Assembly: GCA_038025085.1 (NCBI GenBank)
Contig: CM076148.1
Location: forward strand, 31,788,501-31,852,500
Origin: Tetragonia tetragonoides
Lineage: Eukaryota > Streptophyta > Magnoliopsida > Caryophyllales > Aizoaceae
DNA length: 64,000 nucleotides
Direction: 5' to 3'
Numbering within the stretch: position 1 is the first letter of the stretch; each line of letters begins with the position of its first letter. Below the pieces are notes generated by a model that ran no database searches, was not told the DNA's origin, and saw only the letters and a list, made by a program, of their open reading frames with translations. This document shows, piece after piece, positions 23,680-35,744 of the stretch. A program made the position numbers and the translations under genes.

Positions 23680-23941
23680 CTACCTCCGTTTCACAATAAT
23701 AACAACCTTTATTTTTGGCACATAGATTAATACACTCTCTTTTTGGTTAAAACATTCTTATTATACCCTTTGATTAATAAGGGAGTGGGGGACTGGGGGT
23801 AGATGAAAGGAAATAAAGTCATATAAATAGGGGGTATAATAATATTTTCCATCAAAACAGTTTACTAAAGTAAGACATATTGTTCATTCTATAAATCATC
23901 CATTTTAGATTTATATTGTTATTGTTGTGAAACGGAAGTAG
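23680..23941. mobile_element. Stowaway-type MITE, 262 bp
   Basis: Left ctacctccgtttcacaata and right gttgtgaaacggaagtag are inverse copies flanked by TA (23678-23679 and 23942-23943). Confidence 0.85.
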
Positions 23942-24836
23942 TATCTTGTCTACTTTATAGCTCTCGTATGAATTTGCCACATCAGCTATTTATATATATC
24001 TAATATCAAAATTTTGTTGAGATTAACTGGGACAGGAGATGATATACGAAAGTGTACATGCATTTTCCATTGGAAATTTGGTGGGTTTGAGGAGAAATGT
24101 GAGTCAAGTACGTTTAAATTGTGAAAATATGGGTTTCAAAAAATGTTTAAAATTGGGAACCTCATAGTTACGAAGTATTATGGAAACGTAGAGGTACCTC
24201 GCTATAATTTATCAAACATCAGGGTATATCTTAGAAAACTTTCCTTCCTAAATTACAGATAAGTCTCAATTTAACCAAATTTTTTAACATGTAAGCTTAA
24301 AGGAACTGAATTTAAAGATTGATCAAGAGTTCATGACCAAAGAAACGGACATGAAAATTTGAGAAGATCCAGATAGACTTTTAAAGATAGGAAACCCTTT
24401 GTTGTCCACCCAAAGGCAAGGAGAAGGAACCTTCCCTCTCATTACCATTCAAAAGAATATTCTTCGCCCAAGGAAGTGAACAAAGATCCTACTAAGAAAA
24501 CATCCATATTGCTTTCGGCCATAGCTAACCAAGAAATAGCAACTGTAGCTTCCCTTGCAACGATCATCGAAACCACATTACGAAAGACATCAAAATACTA
24601 GAAAGAAAAGGTAAACTTTATACAACTGAGGCATGAACAGAACACTGAACAAAGCAATCCATTTTAGCATTAATACAATATCTATATTTCAGTAGTGATG
24701 TAATCACTTAGAACAGATAATTATATGAGGACATATATCACATCCTTACATATTCTGAAAGAGCCCTTTTGTTCTCCAGACTAGCCATCTAGACAATAAA
24801 GTAGACAAAACTGCGTCGACCGGGTCAAAGGATGGA
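23942..24836. other. Intergenic and 3' flank of the DUF1218 gene
   Basis: No other gene recognised. The part next to 24836 is the probable 3' untranslated region of the DUF1218 gene. Confidence 0.4.
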
Positions 24837-27800
24837 TCACGGCTTCCTGATATCACTGGTGTCTTGATGTGTGAAGTCTGAAGCAGCCATCCCAATACCT
24901 TCATTTTGATGCTTCACCCAACCACCAGTGTCGGCTTTAGAGTGGATCCAGTAATAGAGTACAGATCCAACCATTGACAGCAGTGTTAGCGCAGCCCCGG
25001 CAGCGAAAACTCCTTTGCGAAGAGTAGCACATGATATATCCTGACCACCAAAGATCCCTCGGTATTTCGTGTGATATGCATTTCTTGCTGAACCTGCTAA
25101 CAGGCATGATTCTGCACCTAGAAAAGTCACCCTGCATATGAATAAAAACTTCAGCATCAAATAAAAATCCACGGAACTATGGTGGGGTATTCCTGATAAT
25201 TTGCATAGCCTGATCCAGAAGATAAAGATCACATAGAATGCACGTAAAGGAGTTTACTTACAATCACATCTCAACAATATTCTTCTGATAGGCAGAAAAA
25301 CATAGAAATCTTTCTGATGTTCATAACTTTTATCACAAACGGAATGTCTCTAGCTACTCATCACTGCAAGCAAGAGGCTATAAAAACAGCATAATATTCT
25401 GACTTCATGAGAAGACACAAGTTGGAAAGATCTCGTGACACCAGGAAGAATATCCATGTCATGTTGTATCCATGGTTCGTACGAGTTCTGTCATGACTTT
25501 GGTTGAAAGGTGAATGTTTCCTTTGAACAACATCCCACCTCCTGAGTATTATTGGGTACGTGGGTGTCAGAGCTATGCCCGACTACTCCTATTAGCCTTG
25601 AAGTTAAGAGTATCAAAAACATCTAGTGGCTCTATGAAGAATCCTACAGGCCCGGAAAATACCCACTCATTGCTTTCTTCAGCCAAACGGCAGCCTGCTT
25701 TAACTTAGTTCAGGCTATTCATTATCGCATGCCTACTTTCAAAAGGAAGATACTTCGCTCAAAATATTCCTGACTATTCTTTAGACATTAGACATACCTA
25801 CAATGTCTAAAGCAGTAAACAAAAGGCTGACATCACTAGCAAGTTTGCAACAAGGTCCCACCAAAGGATTCGGAGACATAGCTAAACGTTGACTATGACA
25901 ACGATAAATCTGACAGAGAGTCAACAGGAAACTTAGATGCAAGGAGCACACGGCTAAAATTGGATCCATGAAGTTGCAGATGTTGAGCACAGGTAAACAG
26001 CAAGATCAATAGCCGTGGATAAACTCACCCAGGAGGTTTCCAGCCAGATTAGCATAACCGGCAAGACTGAATACAAGTGAAATAGTACCCATGAGATTCG
26101 ACAACCCAAAACCCACAATAAGGGAATTTTTATGAAATGCACAAGTTGATTTCCAGTGCTGAAGAATTGAAGGGAAGACGACAATCCGAACTTCAAATTA
26201 GGCCAGTCCTCTACTGACTAGCTATCAAAAAGAATATCCATGTCAGGTTGTATCTCTGTCCATGATTCATACCAGTTCTGTCATGATGTATTGGTTTGAC
26301 AGATGAGTACTTCCCCCTACTCAGTCACCTTGAGGATAATAGAGAACAACATCCCACGATTCCCTCCTAAGTCCTACCTCCCAAACCTAACCCCGTCCCC
26401 TCTTCCTCTGCAACAACTAGGATATTAAACTACTAGTTGAATGCAGAAGTCAGCCCAATAGAATACCTCACAAGAGAGCCAATACAGGCAGGATACTTTG
26501 CAATGAGAGCATGTCCAAAGTACAGCTCCCAGCATTGTCCTGGAATGAATTAGATGACCTACAATTCCGAAGTCTTCACAATTTCCTTCAGCTGGCTAAA
26601 AAATTGACCCACAACTTAAAAGTGAATGACCACAAAGGAGCAAATAACTAGGGTTGTCTTCATTGGAAGTGTCATTCTGATTCCCATTCTCCCAGGATGG
26701 TTAGTCACTAGAATTAAATTTTCGTTACATTAAAAGGTTACACATAAACAGTCCCATGAATCCCAACATAAGGATCAATAGGTCCAAATACCCTTATATC
26801 AAAATAGACTAGGTGGATGCCCGTGAGTAAATCCGTGCGTTGCATGGACTGTAATTATATAATAAAATTAATATAACGTGATTATTAAATCATCCAAAAA
26901 TCGAAGTGTAATTGCCACTTACAAAAAACTATTAGTATTATATGGATAAATATTTATATAATCCATTTAATATCATGAATGTCATATAATAAGATTACTA
27001 TGACTTTATAGGGCATCTTATCTAATTTAAAATCTTATCATCAATTTCAATTAACTATTAATTAACTCGCCATATATGTTACATAATCCAAGAGGTAATA
27101 GTTTCAAAGTCTTTCTATACTTGATGTTTGTACACCAATACTCTTATGTTGACATAAGTGTACAACTAACATTCTAAAGATATGATCGTTCTTTTATGCT
27201 AAAATCAGTTTAAACATCTAATGTATACATAACTACCTTTCAAATAATAAAGAAATTTTAGACGTAAACCAAATAATAGTAAAACATTTTTTAATGCTTG
27301 CTTGCTTGTTTTTTCAAAATTATATGCGGACAAAATACTGCCTTGAAGAACGCAAAAGTCCAATGTAAAGTTGAAGCGAGTGCATTAATAATTATAAATT
27401 GAAGGGAACATAAATTGGAGCCCCAAACTAACATGGGGATCAATATATTACGGCTCTGTTTGATTCACCTTAATTTTACTTAAATTCAGTTCAGTTCAGT
27501 TCATGTATATCCTTATCAGTCTTATAACTTTTTATTCTGAAATAGTTTTATGATGATAACTACGTCATCGAAAAGATCTCAAAGCATACTTCCAAATGAG
27601 TCCAATATTGACTATGTTTGGACGAAGTTTAAATGGTTAACGGTCAAGTTTAAATAATCAATTCAGTTCAGTTCAGATCAGTTTTATCTAGGTGAATCAA
27701 ACAGAGCCTACGTACAGTATTCTACACATACTCTTTTTATTATATATTCTACACGTATCTTTAACTAATACTCTTTTTATTATATATTCTACACGTACAG

Positions 27801-30800
27801 TGTTCTACACGTACTTTTTAAATTTTTATAGCTAATACACGTATCTTTCCTCTTATTTTTACATTGCAACTCTTTAGTTGTGTCGGCTTGCAAATCTAAT
27901 TACTAATTACCTTTTTAGGTGGAAACGTCTTATGTTGTAAATCAATAGAACATACTACAAATGAATCTTATTTTAAAGGATATTTCGTACCATTCCAATG
28001 GTGTAAGAATATTAATTTTTTAAGCGGTGAAACTAAAGTTATATGCTTTTTAAAATCTAATAGTCTACTCTTTAATAATTTAGGAAAGTACAACTTTAGT
28101 ATATATTTTATACCAAAACCTCTAATTAATAGTGTACTCTTTAAGTATTTAGGAAAATACAACTTTAGTAAATATTCCATACCAAAACAGATATTTCCAT
28201 TTTATATTTATTTTTAAATTTTATTACAATGACTCGCTTAGGTGGACGCTTAGGTGGACGGCTCCAATGCTGTCAGAAAATGCCTCGAATATATAGATAT
28301 TATGATTATGATTTGGAACTCTAACAGGACAAGAACAAAAATTACATACTCTACTTAGAAAGGTTGCAAATGGAATGGGGGAACAAGTCATCAATTTGGC
28401 CGTTAATACTTGGCCAGCTAAAATTAAAGCACAAGGCAAAACAAGTAGTTCGCTATCACAACATTGATAACAAATTTATTTATGGGGAATTCCAATTGGT
28501 GCCCTTTTACTATTGACTTGTCCAACTGGTGCCCCTAACACAGAAAGAAGTCCGGTCCGTGCCCATTTAAATTGAAAATATCCATTCCGTGTCCTTATTT
28601 TTTCTTTTCCGTTTAAGTAAATTTTATTTCTCCATTTTACCCTTAATGAAACGCAGATAGAAGGTCATTAAACGACACCACAACTAAGACCTCCTCTCAG
28701 TCTCTCTCTTCACTCTCTCTCCTCTCACCACTCTCTCTCCTCTCACCGCTCTCTTGCCGGCGTTAATGGCGGTCAAATCCAATCCAATCTCACTCTCTCT
28801 CCTCACATTCTTTCTACTCTAGGCTTCCCCTCTCCCCGTCCGCCATTGCCGGCGATACCCCGCTCCCCGACGGACATTACCGGCCATTAATTTTGTATCA
28901 AACTACTCACAAACTCGTACCACATCCTCCAATTTTCCCTGCATCAACATTAACCTTCACAAAGCCTGCAGTAGGTGCTGTCCACTGTTCTAACCTTGGC
29001 GCTGCTGTCACGTTTCCTTTCTTCACTTCACCCAAATTATCAAGCTGTAGTTTATCTACATATTCCAACACAGATAAAGGCGAATCAATACTTCTTTGAA
29101 ATAGACGGCGATTACGTGCAGCCCAGATGGCCCACGCACACACACAGAACTTCTCAAACTGTAACTCATCCAGATGCAATTTCACCATCTCAGTCCAGTC
29201 ACGGAAGCAACAACCCATAGGAATTTGACTAACACCCAATCCACTGCCTTCCCAAACATTTTCTGCAAAAGAACAACGACCCAGAACATGCAAGCCATCT
29301 TCAATTACATTTAAACACAAATCACAATTATATCGTTTCATTAATTTTGTTTCTAGATTACGTAATTTAGTTTCCAAATGACATTATTTTGTATCAATTC
29401 AATTTCTAAATTTAATGTGTGATATTTTGGTCTAATTTTCATGTTTAATTCCACAATACAAAACGCAAGCAGCGTTTTTTAGTATGATTTAGTTCTGCTG
29501 TAACTGATGGGTTTATCAACTTCTGAATTCATTTTCTGAGATTGTTGTGCTGAAAATCTGTTGTTTGTGAGTTGGAATTTCTGGGATTGTTCTGCTGTTG
29601 TAAGGAAGCTGGGTTTTAACTTCGGGTTTCTATTTTCTGAAAATTGCTATGAGATTTCAAACTGTTATTTCAGCTGCTGAGGTTTGTTCTTGACTTCTTG
29701 TTGGACTTTGGGTTCTGGAATTGTCAGTGTTATTTGGGTTCTGGAATTGTCAGTGTTATATCTCATGTTTTGTGAGCTGGGCATTTGAAGCTTATAGAGA
29801 AATACGTGCTTCCTCTGTTGTTGTCAGTTCCATTTTTGGGGGGAAATTGAGCAAAAAATGGGGGGAAAAGAAGATGGGCAATTTTGTCAGCATATTTTGC
29901 TCGAAAAAGACAAGGGACATGGACGGCATTAAATTCAGTAGCCACATCATCACTTTGTAACGGAAAAGAAAAAATAAGGACACGGAATGGATATTTTCAA
30001 TTTAAATGGGCACGGACCGGACTTCTTTCTGTGTTAGGGGCACCAGTTGGACAAGTCAATAGTAAAAGGGCACCAATTGGAATTCCCCTTTATTTATTTA
30101 TTCTCAGAAAATGTGGGTTTTAGGGGGTAGGCCAAATAATTATACAGGCCATGAAGTTAACAGTCAGGATCAGGAAGACTTCTAGTGGCCTTAAGGGGGA
30201 TCCTACAGGCCCTGAAGTTAACCCACTCATTGCCTTCCTCAGCCATACAGCGGCCTTGTTTAATTTCTATCAGTTTATTCATTACCACATGCCTACACTT
30301 TCAAAAGGAAGTTACTTTGCTCAAAATTCTTTCTTACTATCCATTAGACACTCCTGCAAAGTCTAAACTCTAAAGCAGTAATCTTTAGCGACATCACAAG
30401 TAAATTTGCAATCAAGTCCCACTATGAACAAGACAGACATGACCAAAGGATTCGGAGATATAATCAAAATTTGACTATGAGAGCAATAATCTGACATCTG
30501 ACGCAGAGACATCAGGAATTGTAGATGCAAGGAACACAGGATTAGGAGCCATGAAAATGCAGATGTTGAGCAAAGTTCTCTAGCAAGATCAATAGCTATA
30601 GATAAAGTAGCCAAGGAAGCTTCCAGCCAGGTTAGCATATCCAGACTGGGTAGAAGTGAAATAGTAATCATGAGTTCTATAACCCCCACACTAAGGGATT
30701 TTTTCATGAACACGCATGTTGATTTCAATGCTGAAGAATTGAAGATGTGACCACAATGCGAACTACAAATCAGGCGGGTCTTCTACCGAAATTTTCTTGG

Positions 30801-32691
30801 ATCTTTACTACTACTTTTTTCTCTCAAGAATCTCATTTGATTCTTCTAACGCTTTCTTATTGTGCATCAGCTTTGCTCTTACATTGCTTAGGAGTTAAAT
30901 CACATTATGAGGGCTCCATCGCCCTTAAAGTAACAGTTTGTATTTCTACAGTTCAGCTTCAGCATATCAACTTCCAATGTCCAGTCACATTCCTCCTGTT
31001 CTCTGTCTCAGTATGCATCTTAGTTCGACAGACTACCAAAAATCACACTTAAACCTCTGCAAACAATATTTTGAGCCAACTTTCTAAACCGAGAGTGCAG
31101 GTTTTCGGCTATGACAAATACATATTTGTAACCACAGAGGTAATTTTGAGTTACGACAAGGCAAAACGCTCATGATTTAGTCTAATTTTTAAATTACTCG
31201 GGCAAATTCAAACAAGAGTAATCTCAACAAATGACAAATCTACTCACATCCCATCCTTCAAGCTTGCCACCACCAGAGTAAACAAAATCAGCACAAGACA
31301 ATTTTCATTGGAGAATGGAGACCAAGAAACACCAACATCAATTAGGAGACAAGCTACAAACTTTTTTGAGGGTGGAAATGATTTTAACAGGTACCATCAG
31401 CAGACTAACTCACTCGAATCACACTGAATGACTCCAGTAAATTACCTTAGGGTTACTCCACATCGTAAAGCTATGCAAATAATAACTAACCCCTCTCAAG
31501 AGTTCTCTCACACTATATCCACAATAATTAACTACCTATAATACCAATCAGCCAATTAGCTAAGCTTAAAGTTCAGTGTTCCAAGCTTTTTGAGCATCAT
31601 ATCAGTGAACACCCCAATAAAATGGTCATTTCAACCAAACATTTGCAAGTTCCTCCATTATTACCTACTCGAAACAATCTATAAAGGCTGAATAACAGTT
31701 AATTCAGTAAGCAATATAAACATACAGTATAAGCAATTAGACAACTAAATTGCAAGACCACAAATTTCACAAGCCAAATTACATACATCCAGTCAAAATA
31801 AACACCCCCAATTTGCATATGACCCAAAAACTAGCCCAACAGCACTAACTAATCACTTTATTAACAAAAAATCATGTTGGCAGATTTGATTACTTTTGGT
31901 TAAAATCTGCAAAGTTTCAATTTTAGATTTCCAATAACCACCAACCAAAATATAACACAATATCTCTCAAGATAATCATATCCTTAGAATCAAACAAATA
32001 AGCCCCCAAAAAACAACTTTCAAAAAATAGCATAAACCCCGGCAATTTTCTGGTGTTTCAGTAACACCACCTGGATATGTTACCCTCTAATACACCCAAA
32101 AAATAGGGGGTGGCTTTAGAGTATTTCATAAAAGAAAAAAGAAAAAAATTAGTTTAAAAATATCCTATTGGTTGGGTAACACCACATAAGCAAATAGGTA
32201 GTTTGTTACTAAAACACTAGAAATTTTTCGCATAAACCCTAAACAATAAAACACAAATACAAAGTGGGTTATACAGAAAATTAAAGAAATTTACCAGGAA
32301 AAGATGAAGAAGAAGATAGTCCAAGTAGTAGACCCACCACCAACAACAAGACCTCTACCAAAGCATAAACATTTTGTAACACCATTAATAACAGCTTGGC
32401 TTATCAACAGTAGCCCAAACGCTGATAGCCCGTATACTGTTGAAGCATCTGTGTCGTATGCACAGTATGTACGTTCGTCGTACTGGTCCGGTCGCACGTG
32501 CGCCTGAGAAGAAAAAGAATCAATCAATCAACCAATTTTAATCAGCTAAATAAATAAGGTCCAAAAATGAAGAAAAATAAATGGTGGGTTTTGTTTACAG
32601 TGCTACGACGTCGTTCAGCGCCAACGGCGAAGACGAAAGCGATGAGGTGGAGAGAGATAACAATGGCGAAAATGGCTATTGATGAAGCCAT
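24837..32691 (-). CDS. DUF1218 four-TM membrane protein, complete, three exons
   Basis: Exons on the minus strand: 32691-32599, 32503-32295 and 25131-24837, with GT-AG borders and phases 0 and 2, giving 198 aa. Residues 1-24 are an N-terminal hydrophobic segment followed by AERRRST. The central part has CAYDTDASTVYGLSAFG, NGVTKCLCFGR and GGSTTWTIFFFIFSW. The last exon has VTFLGAESCLLAGSARNAY and DISCATLRKGVFAAGAALT, the hallmark DUF1218 text, then a final TM and a hydrophilic tail. Conserved cysteines are at about 45, 76, 78, 110 and 135. Some family members (MWL, VCC, DEAL) affect lignin or leaf and vascular symmetry; the function here is not inferable. Intron 2 is 7163 bp and contains a Helitron, a Pack-MULE and a duplicated 0.6-kb segment, yet the split codon for Trp101 is kept exactly. 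Confidence 0.92.
25594..26215. repeat. Intron segment duplicated at 30149-30790 (copy 1)
   Basis: Shares long stretches in the same orientation with 30149-30790, for example tagtggc...atcctacaggccc, ccactcattgc, catgcctac, aaaggattcggagaya and atgcagatgttgagca. Diverged, with many small indels. Immediately outside, about 100 bp (aagaatatccatgtca...aacaacatccca) is also repeated at 25444-25545 and 26229-26355, so the intron has undergone more than one duplication. Confidence 0.8.
26809..28297 (-). mobile_element. Non-autonomous Helitron, copy 2 (1489 bp), in DUF1218 intron 2
   Basis: It is the reverse-oriented counterpart of 20209-21620. The 3' CTAG is at 26809-26812 next to the hairpin ccgtgcgttgcatgg, and the 5' TCTATATATTCGAGGC begins at 28297; flanks on the minus strand are A and T. 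The extra length is largely a tandem duplication at about 27728-27800 of ctctttttattatatattct. It is near-identical to copy 1 over most of its length, including the nested MITE, so both copies are recent relatives. Confidence 0.9.
27452..27708. mobile_element. GAACTGAACT MITE nested in Helitron copy 2
   Basis: The ends ggctctgtttgattcacct and aggtgaatcaaacagagcc are perfect inverse copies, flanked by tac on both sides (27449-27451 and 27709-27711). Counterpart of 20732-20998. Confidence 0.85.
28484..30088. mobile_element. Pack-MULE, 1605 bp, with 130-bp perfect terminal repeats
   Basis: 28484-28613 and the inverse of 29959-30088 appear identical base for base over 130 bp (starting ggggaattccaattggtgcc). 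A perfect 9-bp duplication tttatttat flanks the element (28475-28483 and 30089-30097). There is no transposase. The interior holds a LINE-derived zf-RVT/RNase H fragment (minus strand, 28907-29377) and, near 28680-28880, ctctctctcctc and ccggcg-rich text like a captured gene 5' region. It lies in intron 2 of the DUF1218 gene. Perfect terminal repeats imply very recent insertion. Confidence 0.93.
28907..29377 (-). pseudogene. Captured LINE fragment: zf-RVT plus start of RNase H
   Basis: The minus-strand frame reads YNCDLCLNVIEDGLHVLGRC...WEGSGLG, the zinc-binding zf-RVT domain that follows reverse transcriptase in plant LINEs, then WAIWAARNRRLF and QWTAPTAGFVKVNVDAG, the opening of the RVT_3 RNase H domain. 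It breaks off at GGCGTSL with a stop. It has neither the reverse transcriptase nor the RNase H catalytic core. It is cargo of the surrounding Pack-MULE. Confidence 0.8.
30149..30790. repeat. Intron segment duplicated at 25594-26215 (copy 2)
   Basis: Direct-orientation counterpart of 25594-26215; see there. The Helitron and the Pack-MULE lie between the two copies. No convincing protein is encoded, since open frames on either strand differ in frame between copies. Confidence 0.8.
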
Positions 32692-34099
32692 TTTAAGAGT
32701 TTTTTTGCTCTGTGTGTTTGAGCTTTGGCTTTTGCTAAGTTTTGTTTGGTGCTCACTAAAAAGAGTAAAACTAGTGAGTGGTTTTCTTACATGGTTAATT
32801 TTGTATACGTTTTTTTAGGTGTTTTTGCTTTGTTTGTAGATGGGCCCGTGAGACTCTTTTGACTTGGTGGGTGTTTTTGCTTTATGGAGTGGTGTGATGT
32901 CCGTGTCACTATTTTGCGGGGTTTAGTGAGGGAGGAGAGAGAGAGAATAACCGGGAAAAGAGGGATCGTCTGAGATAGTAGGAGTGTAGGACCATGGGTT
33001 TGGATTATTATTGATTTTTGTTTGATTAATCAATTTGGGGTTCATTTTGCTTGTCGGTGATGGACCTTGTTATTGAAATACAAGGGGTATGATACACTGA
33101 TTTTTCAGCGAATCTCGTAGTTACACGTGTCAAGTGAAAACATAAGAAGCGGAAATTTCTTAGTTTTTAGGTGGGAAATTTTTCGAGGTATGGGAGGAAA
33201 CGATGGGTTATTATCGCCCATTTTTTAATCTCATTAGCTATTGAGTAATTATTGCTTAAAGTTTTAAACATCCCGGAGCTCCGACGAGCGTCTCCCAAAA
33301 ATAAAATAAAAACTCCAACGAGATAGTGAAGAAATAGCGGATAATTTGAGGGGTTGGAGTTGAAGGGTTTTCCGGCGAGCCAATGTCAATATTCTGGCGA
33401 GCGGCGAGTAAATCGTTGGAGTTGAAAGGGTCTCCGGCGAGCCAGAGCCAATTTCTGGCGCGCCATGGCCATTTGTAGACGACGCGGTGTGGACGAACGG
33501 TGAGTACTAATGGTCGTTCACATTACCAAGTTCGAGGAAGAGGAAGATTGGCTCCGAGAACGACGATTTCTATTTAATTAGTAACAAGTGGACATATCTT
33601 TCATGTTAAAATCTTCAATTCGACGTTGTTCCTAAATAAATAATTATTACTCGTAGCTAGTATACATATCTTCAATGTAAATAAAAACGTTAATTTGTCA
33701 TTGATTCCGAATAAATATTTATGCCCATGTAGTTACTATTCTTAGTAGGTAGGATGTAGTGTAAATGCTGCAATTACAATAAAAATATCTTAAATTATTG
33801 GTTGCCATTTTTCTCATTTAAGAAGTTTTTAAAATTCTCGATATGCTTAGCTTTTGTTTATTTATTAGTTTACCTAAATTAAGTTAACCTTTTTGTTTAT
33901 TTACTTTTTCAATTGATCATGTTTAAATTTAATAATTCCATAATGAATAACCCAATGTAAACTTTACGGGAATAAAAAAAATAACTTATTAAATGTGGAA
34001 TAATATGATCTTTGAATTCCACATACAATACCATCACCTATTATAAATCATTGTACAATGAAATAAAAATATTGATAATATATAATATATGTGAAGTTA
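32692..34099. other. 5' flank of the DUF1218 gene and intergenic DNA
   Basis: 32692 to about 33000 is the likely promoter and 5' untranslated region of the minus-strand DUF1218 gene and includes a CT-rich stretch (minus strand ttctctctctctcctccctc). At 33340-33460 a ttggagttgaaaggg...tccggcgagcca unit occurs twice. No gene seen. Confidence 0.45.
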
Positions 34100-34330
34100 G
34101 ATGAGTGGTTTATGTTTAAGAATGTTGATACACTATATACCTCTGTCGCGTATGAAATACCCATGTTTTAAAATGGATCAATGTCAATCTACAATCAATG
34201 AAGCATAAAGTAACTCACCTATGATCACTAATGATCAATATCTTAATCCGATGCTAAACAATTCATGATCACCTTTTCCCGAGCCCATACACTATTAACC
34301 TCCGTAGCACAAGAAATACCAATATTTTAG
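34100..34330 (-). repeat. Satellite-like monomers, minus orientation
   Basis: One to two copies of an about 168-bp unit containing ctcacctatgatcactaatg, ctccgtcgcacatgaaatacc and aatcaatgccaatttgcaatca-like words. The same unit occurs in plus orientation at 34950-35390 and 36810-37260, and in minus orientation at 38030-38640. Confidence 0.75.
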
Positions 34331-35612
34331 AATTAATCAATGCCAATTAGGAATATATAATTCTATAAACGATTTTAGATGAGCAAATTTTATTTTATTA
34401 GGAACAAGTATCTATTTACTAGGAACAATTACCATGTATTTATTAGAAAAAACATTGGAGTGACAAGTTAGAAAAGATAAGAGATGTGTCAAAACTTCCC
34501 AGTGACAGCTTTCCCCAATTGAATACCTTATGATCGCATACAAGCAAATAATTATTGTCATCTTTTATTTGGCTACGGGCCATCCATGGGATCGTATTAA
34601 AGAACTCTTTCAAACCATTACCCACTAAACACATAGCCATATTATACTCAAAACAACCACTTATCCATCCCCAGTAAATGTTATTCTCCAATGCATAACG
34701 GATAGTTTTTATAAGTCTAATACTTATACTCAAACCAAATAATTAGGTAGATCCCTGTATATTAAGACGTAAATTTGAGTTGCACGCTTTATAGGAGCTA
34801 ATCAACTCACTCTGAACTTTAATTTCAACCTTTTCGATCCTACTCTTTCTCCAATATAGGGGAGTATTGGGTTTCTCGGTTCAATCCGAATCGAAAAGTA
34901 GGTGATCAGAAAACTACCAGATAAGAAAAGTAGGTGTTAATAGATTAATTAGCATAGAATTAATATATTGATCATTAGTGATCATATATACGTGAGTCAC
35001 TTTATACTTCATTTGAATACACTAATAGCAAATTGGCATTGATCAATTATAAAACATTGATATTTCATGTGCGGCGGAGGTACATAGTTTATGGGTTCGG
35101 AAAAGGTCATCATTGCTTGTTTAGCATTAGATTAAGATATTAAGCATTAGTGATCATAGGTGTGTCACTTTATACTTCATTTGAATACGTTGATTGCAAA
35201 TTGGCATTGATCAATTCTCAAACATTGGTATTTCATGTGCTACAGAGGTACATAGTGTATGGGCTCAGAAAATATGATCATGGATTGATTAGCATAGGAT
35301 TAAGATATTGGCATTAATGATCATAACTGAGTTAGTTGATGCTTAATTTTAGTACATTGATTGAAATTTGGCATTGATCATTTTAGTACTTTAAATCGTT
35401 AACTTTAGTAACAAGAAGTCGAATGTGTTGTGTTCCCGAATAAAAAAAAGTAATATCAACTTACAAAATTCGTTATTAGTAAAATGATAAATCTCTTATA
35501 CAACTTACGCAAAAAGCTAATAACTTACTTCTTTTTTCTAGTTGTCACCCAAAGTGAAAATAATAAGTAAGATTTTAAAACAAAAGTGAGAACCATGAGG
35601 GCTTGTATTACT
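34331..35612. repeat. 1.3-kb direct duplication, copy A
   Basis: Collinear with 35745-37472 (minus the hAT insertion there). Shared landmarks include acattggagygacaagttag, ccccaattgaataccttatg, cttatccatccccagt, about three plus-strand satellite-like monomers at 34950-35390, and tctagttgtcacccaaagtg at the end. A 96-codon minus-strand frame at 34443-34733 is not maintained in copy B and is not considered coding. Confidence 0.85.
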
Positions 35613-35744
35613 TAGATCATATGTCCCAATATACGACTTTCAATTGATATTGTTAAGTATTGGTAAAAGGGATGCTCATATATACACTCTTTATTTTTTC
35701 CAAAAAAAAAAAAAGATTGTCCCTATTATATAGTTACCAAATAA

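Noticed and set aside
34443..34733. 96-codon minus-strand frame in duplication copy A
   Set aside because: The frame is not preserved in the homologous copy B, so it is not under coding constraint.
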